From: Delphinus delphis
Taxonomy: Eukaryota; Chordata; Mammalia; Artiodactyla; Delphinidae
NCBI RefSeq assembly: GCF_949987515.2
Contig: NC_082688.1
Span: 104,263,893 to 104,327,892, forward strand
Length of the DNA stretch: 64,000 bases
Direction of reading: 5' to 3'
Every line of letters begins with the position of its first letter. Positions within the stretch are counted from its first letter, which is position 1. Below are positions 46,300 to 58,186 of the stretch, one piece after another. Under the pieces are notes generated by a model that did no database searches, had not been told where the DNA came from, and was given only the letters and a program-made list of their open reading frames with translations. The position numbers were made by a program, and so were the translations under genes.

Positions 46300-46974
46300 C
46301 TTTGGCCAGGGAGATGTTGCGCAGCGCGATGGAATGCTCCCAGTCCTTGAGGCGCAGGTCCTCGGTGACGCTGTTGAGCACGGCCAGCTCCTGCTTGAGC
46401 TGCAGCTCCAGGCTCCGGTGCACGAGGCGCATGCGGCGCGCGTCCTCGCTGGCGTTGCTCACCAGCACCTGCAGGTCCCGCAGCCGCGTGCCCTGCAGGG
46501 CCACGTCGTAGGACAGGCTGAGGTTGAGGCCGCGCAGGGCGCCGCCCACGTCGGCCAGCTCGTCGCCCAGGGCGCCCACCCGGCGCGCCAGCCCGTCCAG
46601 CAGGCCGGCGTGGCGCCGCAGCAGCAGCTGGCTGCGGTTGCTCTCCACCTGCAGTTGGTAGAGCTCCAGCTGCGCCGCGTCGCTCTGCTGGGCCGTGCGG
46701 TCGCGCAGCAGAGCCACCGCCTGCTCGCTCTGCGTCGCCTGCGCCTGGAGTCCCCACAGCGCCCCCTCCAGCCGCTGCACCGCGCCCGCCAGTGCCAGCA
46801 GCGAGTCCGACTGGTTCTGCAGCGCGTCCTGCGCCTTCCACACCTGCTCGCTCAGCTCGGCCTGCAGCGGAGCCTGCAGCAGCCGCAGCTGCAAGTCCCG
46901 GAAGCTCTCGTTCAGCCGGTTCACGTTCCGAGTCAGCGCCTTCAGGTCGTCCGGTGAGCTCCGGGGCCTGGACA
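46300..46974 (-). CDS. SCARA5: SCARA5 coiled-coil stalk exon (probably exon 4)
   Basis: This 675-bp exon encodes 224 whole codons plus split codons at both ends. It begins SRPRSSPDDLKALTRN and ends RNISLAKG. The acceptor is CCGCAG at 46980-46975 and the donor is GTACAG from 46299. The segment is extracellular, Leu/Gln-rich and heptad-like, as expected for the trimerising stalk. Six N-glycosylation sequons are visible at exon residues N21 (NES), N53 (NQS), N112 (NRS), N150 (NLS), N173 (NAS) and N219 (NIS). There are no cysteines. The exon is very GC- and CpG-rich, unlike the flanking introns. The match to human SCARA5 over its length is close, so the assignment is firm; the exon number follows human numbering from memory. 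Confidence 0.96.
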
Positions 46975-47159
46975 CTGCGGAGGAGGAGGAGGGGTGGGGT
47001 GGGGGGGGGGCGAGGTGAGGCGGCTGCGGAGGCCCCCGGGGCCCAAGAGGCAGGCCCGGACAGAGCCCGGCAGGCCGGAGGTGCTCAATAAACGACAGAT
47101 GAAGGGAAATCAGACGTGGCCATGGCTGAGCGCCTCAATACATCCCCGGCACTGTGCTC

Positions 47160-47300
47160 AGCCAGTGGTCCCCAAACGTGTTTGCCCATGAGAATCACCT
47201 GGCCAGGCATCCCACCTGTCGAAATTGTGATTGGATGGGTCTGGGAGGTGACCCGGGCTTTGGAATTTTAAAAAGAGCCCGAGATAATTCTAAGGTGCGG
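47160..47300 (+). repeat. MER5-like hAT MITE
   Basis: The text 'cagtggtccccaaacgtgtt' and 'catgagaatcacctggccag' followed by 'ctaaggtgcgg' matches a MER5-type element. Confidence 0.65.
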
Positions 47301-47361
47301 ATGAGTTGGGAACGGGGGACTCATTATGGATGAGGTTGATCCATAAGACATTGTCTTTTTT

Positions 47362-47570
47362 TTTTTTTTTTTTTTTTGCGGTACGCGGGCCTCTCACTGT
47401 TGTGGCCTCTCCCGTTGCGGAGCACCGGCTCCGGACGCGCAGGCTCAACGGCCATGGCTCACGGGCCCAGCCGCTCCGCGGCATGTGGGATCTTCCCGGA
47501 CCGGGGCACGAACCCGTGTCCCCTGCATCGGCAGGCGGACTCTCAACCACTGCGCCACCAGGGAAGCCCC
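47362..47570 (-). repeat. CHR-type SINE, antisense, young, with TSD
   Basis: A long T tail is followed by 'gcggtacgcgggcctctcac', ending 'ccaccagggaagcccc'. The duplication gacattgtctttttt lies at 47347 and 47571. Its body differs at about five sites in 190 from the copy at 60755, so both are young. Confidence 0.94.
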
Positions 47571-47599
47571 GACATTGTCTTTTTTATATTTTGGAAATG

Positions 47600-47770
47600 A
47601 TCAGACATCAGCGGTTCCACGTGGCTCACCCTACAGTATTGTGTGTCATCCTTTCCATTTTAGGAGAGAGGTACCCTTATTTATCCCCTTTTAGGGCAAG
47701 AGCTGTTAAAGTTGCCCCAGGCAGAACAGCAAGTAAGAGGTGGAGCCAGGATTCCAACCCAGAGGGCTTG
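47600..47770 (-). repeat. MIR fragment
   Basis: The text 'gcagaacagcaagtaagagg' and 'tggagccaggattccaaccc' matches the reverse MIR end. Confidence 0.65.
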
Positions 47771-48537
47771 CTTGCTCCGGAACCCGGATGCCTCCCTCCA
47801 AGTCTGCTAGGGAACTGCCTGAAGGGACCGCGGCAGCAGCAGACTCGGCCAGGCTCTGGGCGACACTGGTAATTCCCACTCCTGAATTCAGGGTCCCATT
47901 CCCTCTGGGTGGGTGGAGATGCTCTTACATCCATACCCTCCCTTCTCTGCCTCTGACTTCTAAATCTCCTATTTCCCTCCTCAGGCAAACAACCCATCTC
48001 AGTGATCTCCCACCCTTTCCTCTTGGCGAGGTTTCCTTTTCTTGGTTATAAGAAAAGCTATTTCACAATACGAAGGGGAGGGGTGTGCATCTTAATCATT
48101 ATAAGCTAGCATCCGGTGTCTCCTGGAAGCTCACGGACTGCACTCAGGTACACTACAAACCCTGGTGCATCCTGGGATGTCTAGGGATGTCTAGGGATGC
48201 TTGTTTGTTTGCTGTGCTCTGCTCTGCAAATCAGAGAAATGGAAACTACTAGTGGGGGGTGGGGGGCAGGGTAGGAGATGGGGGCAAATGAGGCACAGAG
48301 GGAGTTGTGCCTTGGGAATCTTGGAATGGAGCCGAGCCGGGGAATTTGGAACACAGCTTGTTCAAGCAATGAGAGGATTTGGAAGGGGAAGGTAGTTTGG
48401 GAGGGTGCCGGGACTGATGCTTCCGGAAGTGCACAGCATAGATGGTGGCCACTCTGGAGGAGATAAGTCATTTCAGATTAGATTCAGAGGCTCACAGTGG
48501 TAGCTGGGCATTGGAACCCCACTTCAAATTCTCCCTC

Positions 48538-48682
48538 GAGACTTCCCTGGTGGTCCAGTGCTTCCACTGCAGGGGGCAAGGGTTCGATTCCTGGTAGGGG
48601 AACTAAGATCCCACATGCTGCACGGTATGGCCAAAAAAAAAAAAAAAAAACCGAAAACCAAACAACAACAACAACAAAAAAA
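48538..48682 (+). repeat. CHR-1-type SINE with internal deletion and TSD
   Basis: The head 'acttccctggtggtccagtg' runs directly into 'cttccactgcagggggcaag', so the stretch between the D-arm and anticodon arm is missing. An A tail and CAA repeats follow. The 13-bp duplication caaattctccctc lies at 48525-48537 and 48683-48695. Confidence 0.9.
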
Positions 48683-50149
48683 CAAATTCTCCCTCACTCA
48701 GCCCTTTAATCTCCAAGAAAAGCATATGCCCAGCCTCTGCATATACCCATCTCTCCACCTTCAGTTAGTTCTAACTGTTCAAATGTTCTACATTCCGTCC
48801 AGACTTGAAAGTTGCCTCCCTGTAATTTCTATCCACTGATCCTGCCCTCTGAGATCACATAAAGCAAGTGAATGTTTTTTTTTTCCCACAAGACAGGTCT
48901 TCAGCATCTCAAAGACGGTTATCACATCCCTGCTACGTAACAATGTTTCTGGTTTAAATCTGTAGTTCTTTCATCTGCTGTCTCACAACAAGCTTCTAAG
49001 CCTCCCTGTATCCTGGCTAACCTCTTTTGCACATACTCAGTGTGTCAACATCCCCTTACAGGGTGCGGCTTGATCCAAATTTGATTTTTCCATGATGTGG
49101 AAAGACTGGGCAAAGTATGGGAGAAGGATCGTCAACTTCATTCTGGGCATAAGACTCTCTAATACGGCCCAAAGTGGGTCTTTCAGACTTTCATCATAGA
49201 AGTTAGGTCTATGCAGTCATCTGTAAAAAGTTTCCCCAATTTACAGATAAAAAGACTGAGTCCGGGAGACTATTCGTGATCTGCCTAATGGCATGCTTCC
49301 TGACTCCTGGTGCAGTGGTTCCCTCCATTACTCCGCTACTCTGGAAAATTACCTAAAGAGTTGTCAATACAAGTAAAGGTTCTGGGGAAATGAATCCATG
49401 AACCAGTCACAGCCCAAGTGACCACAGGAACTGTCTACCTAAGAAATCATTGCAGTCCAGGATTAGATCATGTGTTTGTCCAATATTCGACCCAGATTGC
49501 TTGACAAGTATTAGAGAGAGGGCAGTTGGAAAACAGAAAGCCCAGTATTTTAGTGGCAGTCTCTGCTTTTGATGCTGCAAAGTTCAAAGAGATACCGCAG
49601 CTTATCAGAAGTAGTAAAACACTGTGAGTTTTGTTAATTCTGGTTTTAAAATTGGGATTGTGAGTGACTAAGAGTAACAGTGCAACTGCTTGATTTAAGA
49701 CCCCATTAGCTCAGGCCGGCCAGAGGCAATGCCATGAAGGAGGCAATCTCCTTTAAACTCACTCTCTGTCAGCTCCCACCAGCCCACCCCTCCTTCTCTC
49801 TTCAGGTGGTCCCCACGCCCAACTGGTGCCCTGTGCCCTTGGAGGCTCCTGGCCTTGCCCATCAGCCCCCTCCTTTCAGAACCTACCAACTTTAAGACCC
49901 CTTCTCTCTGTCCAGAAAACTGGACTGAAACCTGCCCGTATGGTAAAGGCTGACAATCAGCTACCCCCTCCAGGAGGGTTCATTTGGGTCTTTGATTATT
50001 GTTTTTTGCACAACCAATATTAACATAAATTGAAATAAAAGAAAAAATTCTTCCACCATCCCACAGTCTCCAACAAAGCCCACTGGTTTTCCTTCCATTT
50101 CCTTCTTCTAGTTCCATCCATGTGCATACCCAATCTTTACGATTTGATT

Positions 50150-50400
50150 TCTGGGTTTTTTTAATTGGTGAATGATTATTTTACAAATATTCTCCCATCT
50201 GTCATTTATAACTATATTTTTGACGGCTGCCTAAGCGTCTGTCAGGGAGACGTCTTGTAATTTACCCATTCTCAATCATGGAAAAATAAACACAGAAAGG
50301 TCCCTCCTTCTTTTGAAATGTTTCCTACCAGTAAATTCCCAGAAGTTGGATTAGTAGAGCCAAAGTTATAGACATTTTTATGACTCTTAAAAATTCCAAC
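50150..50400 (-). repeat. Old L1-like fragment
   Basis: The text 'tacaaatattctcccatctg', 'aaattcccagaagttggatt' and 'atagacatttttatgactct' resembles the reverse of an ancient L1M-type element. The copy is diverged and the call is tentative. Confidence 0.45.
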
Positions 50401-51034
50401 CCAATCACAAAAGAAAAAGAATAAAAAACTTCCAGCCAAATCACATCCCCAAAAGTTATACCTATTTATAGGTATATTATAGATTTTTTAAGTGTGCCAG
50501 TTTCAGTGAAACCTCAGTGTACTCTTACAATTTTCATATTGTTAATTTCACAGATACAGAACGATACCTTGTTATTTTATGTTAGTACACTTGCATTTAA
50601 GAAATGGCTGTTTCAAGGCAATGCATTAGCTCAAAAGAATGTTACAGGCGTTTTAGGTACTCCAGCTAATGAGAACAAAATTATTTTGAGGGGTTAATAC
50701 TCTTCAGGCATCCAATCATGCCGTGGAAGCCCAGCGCAGCTTCCCCCTTTTGGGATCACTTACCTACCCCAGAAGTGAATTATCTCCTTCCAACAGTCAC
50801 AGTGTGTTCTTAGCTCACGTTACCCCCACCCCCTCTCATCCGCCATTTAATTCCTTCCAGATGTTCGCTGTCCTCAACAGGGAACAATTCTTCCTTGAGT
50901 GTGACTCTCTTAATTCATGTTTATGCAAACAGTTCATTTATCTCTCTGCCTGCTGTATTTACTTTGAATGGGCTTTAACTATGCTTCAACTTTCATACTT
51001 TCACAAGGGGAAAATAAGTTATAGAGTAACAATA

Positions 51035-51225
51035 ATAACTGGTATTTCCTGAATCCTGTGTGCCAGCCACTCTTCTAAGTGCTTCTCGTGTTAATACACT
51101 TAATTCCATAACAAGCCTATGAGATAAGATCCTCATATTCCAAATGAGGAAACTGAGGCACACAGAGCTTGAGTAACTCGCAAGGTCACACACTGGTTGA
51201 CGGAGGAGACTGACTTTGGGCTCGG
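51035..51225 (-). repeat. MIR
   Basis: The text 'gtgtgccagccactcttcta', 'aaatgaggaaactgaggcac' and 'gcaaggtcacacactggttg' matches reverse MIR. Confidence 0.82.
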
Positions 51226-52049
51226 GCAGTTTGGGTCCAGAGTTCCCCTTGCGATACTGCCGAAACGGTGGAAGGCACAGAACAAACTTTTTAACAGAGA
51301 CACACAAATATGGAATAAACCTTGCAGGTAATGAGTTCCCCGTCATAAACCCAGGCGGGAGTCAGACTGCTTGGCAGGAATCATGGATTCTAATTGGGAT
51401 TCTGATTCAATATTAATTGCTGAATACTAATGAATGTGTTAATATACACTTTATAATAATATATGAGTAACGTATTAATGTCTGTCTCAGGCCATGCCCT
51501 GGGCTAGGTGGTTCGCATAGACACGTCTCCTGCAGCCTTCCTACCCACACCCCAGCCCTGAGATGTCTCCCTGTTCCATAGTTGTCTTCTATATTCATCA
51601 AAAAATGATCACATGCTGGTTAAGTCAAGGTGCCCCAGATGTCACTGACCAGAGAGGATGTCTTCCCCCAAAACATCAGGCACACCCACAGTGCCAGCGA
51701 GGAAGGGGAAGTATGTGTGAGTTGGGAGGAAGAAAGCTAAGTGTTCTGTTTGCGGTCTGGTCACCTAAACCTTGGGCATTGGTGTTAATAACCCTTTATC
51801 TCTGTACAAAATTTCACATCCATTACCTCCCTTAATTTTCACTAGAACTAATCTTGGGAGGTAGGAAGGGCAGGTATTCCTAATCTCATCGAAGGGTGAA
51901 AAAAAGAGGCTCAGAGAAGGCAAGAGATGCCAGAAGCATGAAATAAGGATGTGATGGGGTCATCTGTCCCTCAATCCAGTCTTCTGTCTTCCATACCTGC
52001 TGCAGGGAAGGTCAGTCCCATACTGAACTCCAAAGTCTACATGGGGAAG

Positions 52050-52195
52050 CAGGGCAGGAGATGACATTTATTAAGCACCTACTGTATACCAGACTCGGTT
52101 CTCGTTTCTTGCTAGAAGTGGCTTCCTTTCCTCTTCCCAGCACACTTGTGAAGTAGGAATTCTGCCTGTGTTCAGATGAGGAAGCGCGAGAAGGT
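52050..52195 (-). repeat. MIR fragment
   Basis: The text 'tttattaagcacctactgta', 'taccagactcggttctcg' and 'ttcagatgaggaagcgcg' matches reverse MIR. Confidence 0.72.
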
Positions 52196-52489
52196 GGCAG
52201 AGCATGAAAGGAAGCTCAGGCTGCTAGGACTCTGAAGGCCCTGCTGGCCCCCCCTTACCCCCCAACCCCCTTACATAAAACAGCAGAAGGCATCTGCCTC
52301 CCTTTCTACCCAGACCACCTGGGCAGAGGCCCTGCACCGGCCCAAGAAGCAGGAGGGACTTGTTAGAGGCTTGGGGAGGGGGGTGGCATGAAGAAATAGC
52401 ATCCAAGTTTGATGTAGGCCCTTGGGGAGGCAGATGCTAGAACACTGCCAAGGGCCGTACAATTCTCCTATGGTCCTCCCAAGCCTACA

Positions 52490-52620
52490 GGCAGACGGTA
52501 TCACCATTTCACAGATGGAAAATGGAAACTCAAGCGATGAAGTAAGTAACTCAAGGCCATCTGTGAGTAGGAGGTAGACCTGCCTGGCTCTTTCACTGCC
52601 CCATGCAGCAGTCCTGCCTT
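52490..52620 (-). repeat. MIR fragment
   Basis: The text 'ggtatcaccatttcacagat' and 'aagtaactcaaggccatctg' matches reverse MIR. Confidence 0.65.
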
Positions 52621-54314
52621 GTCTTCATTTAGGCTGACAGAAGGAAGGCGGGTATCAGAATTCATAGAGCATCACATTAAGGGCAGAGATGGGCAAGGAT
52701 GGGGCTGAAATGAAACTGCAAGGTAAGCACCTCAATTTAAGCACCAAGAAAAAGACAGGGGCTTTCTTTCAGGAGGTCTGCAACACAGGGTTGTATTTCC
52801 TGAGATCTGGAGACATGTGACTTTAATAGAAAACTAATTTAAAAGTGGAGCATAATATTCATTCAGAATTGCATAACGAAGAGGTTATCAGTAGACCTTT
52901 AGCACTTAAAGTGATGCACATTTTCACTAGGGCCCCCCTGTTTCCAAGAGGTAGGAGGAAACCAGGGCCAGCCTCGTGGTGTGTGACCAGTGCAGTGACA
53001 CACGGCGCCGCGTGCAGGAGGGCCCCGTGCTTGGGGCTTACTGCTCTGCAGTCACTCTCTTGAAATTTTGCATAATTTTATCTTCGAATGCGTGTTTTGT
53101 AAGTGAAAGGCTGAGGCAGGGGAAATGAAGCAGATTGGGGAGGGAGGGTATTAGGGGACATTCATAAGGACCCAAAGAGGAGGGCAGCAGATTGGTACAT
53201 TTGGGGTGAGCTTATTGCCTTATTTGTTTTTAAGAACCACATGTCCTCGTTCTTAGCTCAGCAGGATGTCCAGGATAAACATTTATAGTCTGGAGACTGG
53301 CTTCTCCTTTGTCTGTGGCCTCACCAGCCCCTGCTCACACAGGAGGGAGCCGGGAGCTTGCAGCTGCAGCTCAGAGCGTCAGGAGGCCCTTTGAGAAGGA
53401 AGCCAGACAGACTCTCCGTCTTTGCACAGGTGGTCTGAGTTTTTTGATGCCCGGTCCATCTGAAGACTCATCAACCATTGGCTCCCGGGGCCACAGGCTT
53501 TGTCCACATAGGTGTGACCTCCTGAGAGCCTACCTGCAGTGGCCTTTGTCAGTTCAGAGGCTGGTAGGGCTCCCTAAGTAAGCAAGCACAGGTGGCCAAT
53601 TCTCCGTCTTACAGGCAGGATCCAACAAACAGGCATGAAGGATGCAGACTACCTGCCCCCTGGAACGGTGGGTTGGCTGCAGCCCAGATACCCATCCTTT
53701 ACACATAGACCCTGACTCTGGCCCATGGATGAGCACAGACTTGGAGCTGGAGGATGTATGGAGTGCAGGCTGACTGGAAGCCAGCGGACAGCCATGGATA
53801 TCCATATTAGGATGGCCTGGTACAACCTCAGAGGAAGAAAAATCCCACCAACATGTTGATTACTTTCCTCAGAGGTGTGGTTGGCTATTCTGCGCTCCTG
53901 GCATAAGCATTCCCTTCGGTGGTCCAAGCAGATGGAGTCTCTGATAATTCACTGTTGATTACTGTGGAAATGGGATCCAAGACAAATTATAACTCAGAAG
54001 GCTCCTCGTGGAGAACATATCCCCAGGATTCCCGTTTCGGAGGCTAAAGGATCTGAAATTAATTATTCCCAGCAATGTCAGGAAACCCAGCATTTTGATG
54101 GGGCGCATACGTCTAATAGGAAAGAGACCAATTCTTTGTGAATTCATAAATGGAATTAGGGACTTGCTATTTAGACAAACATAGTGCCTAGTGCAGAATC
54201 TTGCAACCTGGTAGCTGGTCAGTAAATAGCTATCAGATGAATAAGTGAATGATTGAAAATGGAGAGTGGTAGGAGGCACAGAAGTGCCCACATCTCTTCT
54301 TAGAAGAGCTTGGA

Positions 54315-54416
54315 GGACTTCCCTGGTGGTCCAGTGGTTAAGCTTCTACTGCAGGGGGCACAGGTTCGATCCCACAGGCCATGCAGTGCACCAAAAAAAA
54401 AAAAAAAAAAAAAAAA
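54315..54416 (+). repeat. CHR-1-type SINE, shortened
   Basis: The head 'acttccctggtggtccagtg' is followed by 'ctactgcagggggcacaggt' and a 24-nt A tail. The part between the B-box and the tail is shortened. An imperfect 7-bp duplication (gcttgga at 54308, gcctgga at 54417) flanks it. Confidence 0.85.
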
Positions 54417-55657
54417 GCCTGGACCAGTGGAGGAGACGGGGGCAGCCCTTGGGCCCAGCCTCGCTCTCTCTTAGCCCACCTTTTACTCTGGCCAGGGCTA
54501 CAATGACCAACTTCAGGTGGGTGTAACCCGGCAACACCCTACTTCATCCACACCTCCGATCTCTAGCTGTCTGCCCCCAGGGCTTCTGTGACTTCTCAGA
54601 ATCACGGCAGCCACCTGGACCTCATCCATGCATGGCCTTGCCACTCAGGGTAATCCTGACCTACGCAGGAAGCAGCTGGCGGATAAACACTCCTCACAGA
54701 CAGACAAGTCTGCAGCTTTGACTACATAGCCCCTTGCAAGGTCCTGGAAGGACTGAGCTCTAGCCGCCACAGCAGAGACCGGCTCAAGAATACATCCTTC
54801 TAATTGTTTTCCCTCCTTTCTGATCCCTCCGGTCCCCAACTCCTGCTTCCCAGGATCACTTTTCACAATAAACTACCAAGCCTGTGTCTCTGGCTCTGAT
54901 TTCCAAAGAAATTCCAGGCTAAGGCAAGAAGCATCCCTTCTTCCCTAAGCATAAAGAGGCCAGCTGTCTTCCCATCTCCCTTTTTGCAGATTCCCTGTTC
55001 ACATCCTGATTCCCTGTTGTCCTAAGAGCTCACAAAGAAGTTTGAATTGGGGATATTCCTTTGTTTGTTCAGGCATTAAGTCATTCAATACATGTCTGTG
55101 AGGTACCAACTCACTGTATGGGTTTGGGCAGCAGTAAATACACAGAAGTCTAAAATGTAAGCTTTCCTATCAGGAAATTTATCATTTACTTAGGGAGAAA
55201 AGTACACACAAAAGGAACCTGTTTTAAAAGTCTTCTAATGTGTTTCCAAATGTTCTTTGGGAAAAGAAAACCCAAACCCAATATTAAGATTATCTGAAGA
55301 AGCTGAATGCAATGAGTGGAATGAGTGAACTTTCTTTAGTAGTCTGGAGTGGCTTCTCATCAGATCCTCTGCCAGCGGTGCAGAGTGAATTGCAAAGAAC
55401 AGGACCTGGAGAAGGTGTGGAAATGTAGTAGGAGGCTGTGGTCCTGGTGGCAGAGGAGGGCCTTGGAGCAGGGCCATGCCTGTTACGACAGAGAAGAGGG
55501 ACATAAGAGACACGATAGAGAAGTAACATTGTTAGGACTCAGTGGCCTCTTGGAACTGGAGGTTGAAGAATAGGAAGGCTGTAGTACTGTTGAATGATAT
55601 GGTATCAGCCTGGAGGAATCAAAATGCTATTTTGTGGGGGGCGGGAGGGGGTCTGCT

Positions 55658-56574
55658 TTTTAAAAAATTGAAGTATAGTTGATTTACAATGTTGTGTTAG
55701 TTTCTATATAGTTTCAGAAACTATATAGTCTTTTTCAGATTCCTTTCTGTTATCGTATATTACAGGATATTGAATACAGTTCCCTGCGCTATACAGTAGG
55801 TCCTTGTTGTTTATCTATTTTGTATATAATAGTTTATATCTGCTAATCCCAAACTCCTAATTTATCCTTCCCCCACCACCTCTTCCCTTTGGTAACCATA
55901 AGTCTGTTATCTATGTCTGTAAGTCTGTTTCTGTTTCATAAATAAGTTCCTTTGTGTCCTATTTTAGATTCCACCATATGATAAGTCATAGCATATAGTA
56001 TTTGTCTTCCACTGCCTGACTTACTTCACTTCATATGATAATCTCTAGGTCTATCCATGTTGCTGCAAAATGGCATTATTTCATTCCTTTTGTATGGCTG
56101 AGTAATACTCCATTGTATATATGTACCATGTCTTCTATATCCACTCATCTGTCAGTGGACATGTAGGTTGTTTCCATGTCTTGGCTATTGTAAATAGAGC
56201 TGCTATGAACATTGGGGTGCATGTATCTTTTCGAATTAGTGTTTTTGGTTTTTTTTTTTTAGATACCCAGGAGTAAAATTGCTATTGTTCTATTTTTAGT
56301 TTTCTGAGGAACAACCAGACTGTTTTCCACAGTGGCTGCACCAACTTACATTCCCACCAACAGTGTGGGAGGGTTCCCTTTTCTCCACACCCTCTCCAGC
56401 ATCTGTTATTTGTAGACTTTTTTATGATGGCCATTATGACTGGTGTGAGATGGTACCTCACTGCAGTTTTGATTTGTATTTCTCTAATAATTAGCAACGT
56501 TGAGCATCTTTTCATGTGCCTATTGGCCAACTGTATGTCTTCTTTGGAGAAATGTCTGTTTAGGTCTTCTGCCC
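55658..56574 (-). repeat. 5'-truncated L1, 3' portion, antisense
   Basis: On the minus strand, 56530-56282 reads as the conserved C-terminal end of L1 ORF2, with [15 protein letters not shown] and CKLVQPLW visible. It is followed by the L1 3' region down to an A-rich end at 55660. It is a dead fragment split by a SINE at 56575. Upstream L1 sequence continues to about 57140. Confidence 0.9.
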
Positions 56575-56787
56575 TTTTTTTTTTTTTTTTTTTTGGCTGT
56601 ACACAGGCCTCTCACTGTTGTGGCCTCTCCCGTTGTGGAGCACAAGCTCTGGACGCGCAGGCCCAGCGGCCATGGCTCACGGGCCCAGCCGCTCCGTGGC
56701 ATGTGGGATCTTCCCGGACCGGGGCACGAACCCGTGTCCCCTGCATCGGCAGGCGGACTCTCAACCACTGTGCCACCAGGGAAGCCC
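56575..56787 (-). repeat. CHR-type SINE, antisense, inside L1
   Basis: An 18-nt T tail is followed by 'ggctgtacacaggcctctca', ending 'ccaccagggaagccc'. The target motif ctgccc flanks it at 56569 and 56788. Confidence 0.92.
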
Positions 56788-57140
56788 CTGCCCATTTTTT
56801 GATTGAGTTGTTTGCTTTTTTGTTATTGAGTTGTATGAGCTATTTGTATATTTTGGAAAGTAAGCCCTTGTAGGTCACATCATTTGCAAATATTTTCTCC
56901 CACTCCATAGGTTTGTTTTTCTGTTTTGTTTATGGTTTCCTTTGCTGTGCAAAAGCTTATAAGTTTGACTAGGTCCCATTTGTTTATTTTTGCTTTTATT
57001 TCTATTCCCTTGGGAGACTGACCTAAGAAAACATTGGTACAATTTATGTCAGAGAATGTTTTGCCTACATTCTTTTCTAGGAGTTTTATGGTGTCCTATC
57101 TTATATTTAAGCCTTCAAGCCATTTTGAATCAAATTGCTG
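56788..57140 (-). repeat. L1, upstream piece
   Basis: The text 'tattttctcccactccatag', 'ctgtgcaaaagcttataagt' and 'gtcccatttgtttatttttg' is the reverse of L1 ORF2 sequence. The element ends near 57140, its 5' truncation point. Confidence 0.88.
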
Positions 57141-57319
57141 TAGATAACCAACAAGATGACAAAATCAAAACTCAACATAATCTTAATTGATGTGAAATCT
57201 CAGCTGAAGGCAAGAGGATTACATATAAAAGGGACAAATGTGGTATATTGCATTTACAATCAGACTCTCAAAGCGATCCCTGGATTCAACATTAGTTAGC
57301 TCATCCTTGTCAAATTCTT

Positions 57320-57535
57320 ACCAACACCTCAGACCTTCCATGTACCTGTGCTACTTAATCCTCAGAACGACCTGTGAAGTAGGCATTATTTATTATCCCT
57401 GTTTTAAAGTGAGGAGAGCTAAAGCTCAGAGAAATTAAGTAAACTTCAGAGGTCTTATAGCTAAGAAGGGGCAAGCCAGAGTTGGGAGCTGGGTGTTTTG
57501 ATGCCAACTGCAGAGGCTCTCCATCAGACTCCTCT
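57320..57535 (-). repeat. MIR
   Basis: The text 'acttaatcctcagaacgacc', 'gtgaagtaggcattatttat' and 'gctcagagaaattaagtaaa' matches reverse MIR. Confidence 0.8.
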
Positions 57536-57828
57536 TGGCTTCACATCATTGTGGGGGAAAAAAAAAAGCACTCACCATGAAAACAAAGTGGTGTGACATT
57601 ATAATCAGGGACTGTAAATAAGATGATTTCTTGTGGTTATTCTAAGCTGTACCTGTAATCACCCTGCCAAGCTTCAGTGGGCCATCCAGGGAGAGGCAGG
57701 TCTAAAAACCATTCTACTCATGGATATGCTTGTTGTTATCATGGTTTCTTTCCTTTTTTTGTCTTTATTTTTTATTTTATTTTTTCCTTCTTTTATTTAA
57801 GCATTTTTTAAAAGACAAATAAATGGTA

Positions 57829-57869
57829 TATTAGTTTCCTTGGGCTGCCATAGGAAAATACCACAGACT
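57829..57869 (-). repeat. MaLR LTR, antisense, first piece
   Basis: The text 'tattagtttccttgggctgc' is the reverse of the MaLR LTR end. It is cut at taccacagact by a CHR SINE and resumes at 58187. Confidence 0.8.
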
Positions 57870-58186
57870 GGCTTCCCTGGTGGCGCCGTGGTTGAGAGTC
57901 CACCAGCCAATGCAGGGGACACAGGTTCGAGCCCTGGCCCAGGAAGATCCCACATGCCACGGAGCAACTAAGCCCGTGTGCCACAACTACTGAGCCTGCA
58001 TGCTGCAACTACTGAAGCCCATGCGCCTAGAGCCCGTGCTCCGCAACAAGAGAAGCCACTGCAATGAGAAGCCCGTGCATTGCAAAGAAGAGTAGTCCCC
58101 GCTCGCCGCAACTAGAGAAAGCCCACGCACAGCAACGAAGACCCGACACAGCCACAAATAAATAAATAAAATAAATTAATTTTAAA
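57870..58186 (+). repeat. CHR-2-type SINE, full length, inside MaLR LTR, with TSD
   Basis: The head is 'ggcttccctggtggcgccgt'. The body has 'gcgcctagagcccgtgctcc' and 'gcaactagagaaagccca'. The 14-bp duplication aaataccacagact lies at 57856-57869 and 58187-58200. Confidence 0.95.

Noticed and set aside
46176..46957. Long open frames of about 200 residues on both strands over the coiled-coil exon
   Set aside because: They overlap the SCARA5 exon in wrong frames, are low-complexity Ala/Gly/Arg/Gln, and exist because the exon is GC-rich with few stop codons.
56282..56530. 82-residue frame with a zinc-knuckle-like pattern
   Set aside because: It is the C-terminal end of L1 ORF2 in a truncated element and is not a host gene.
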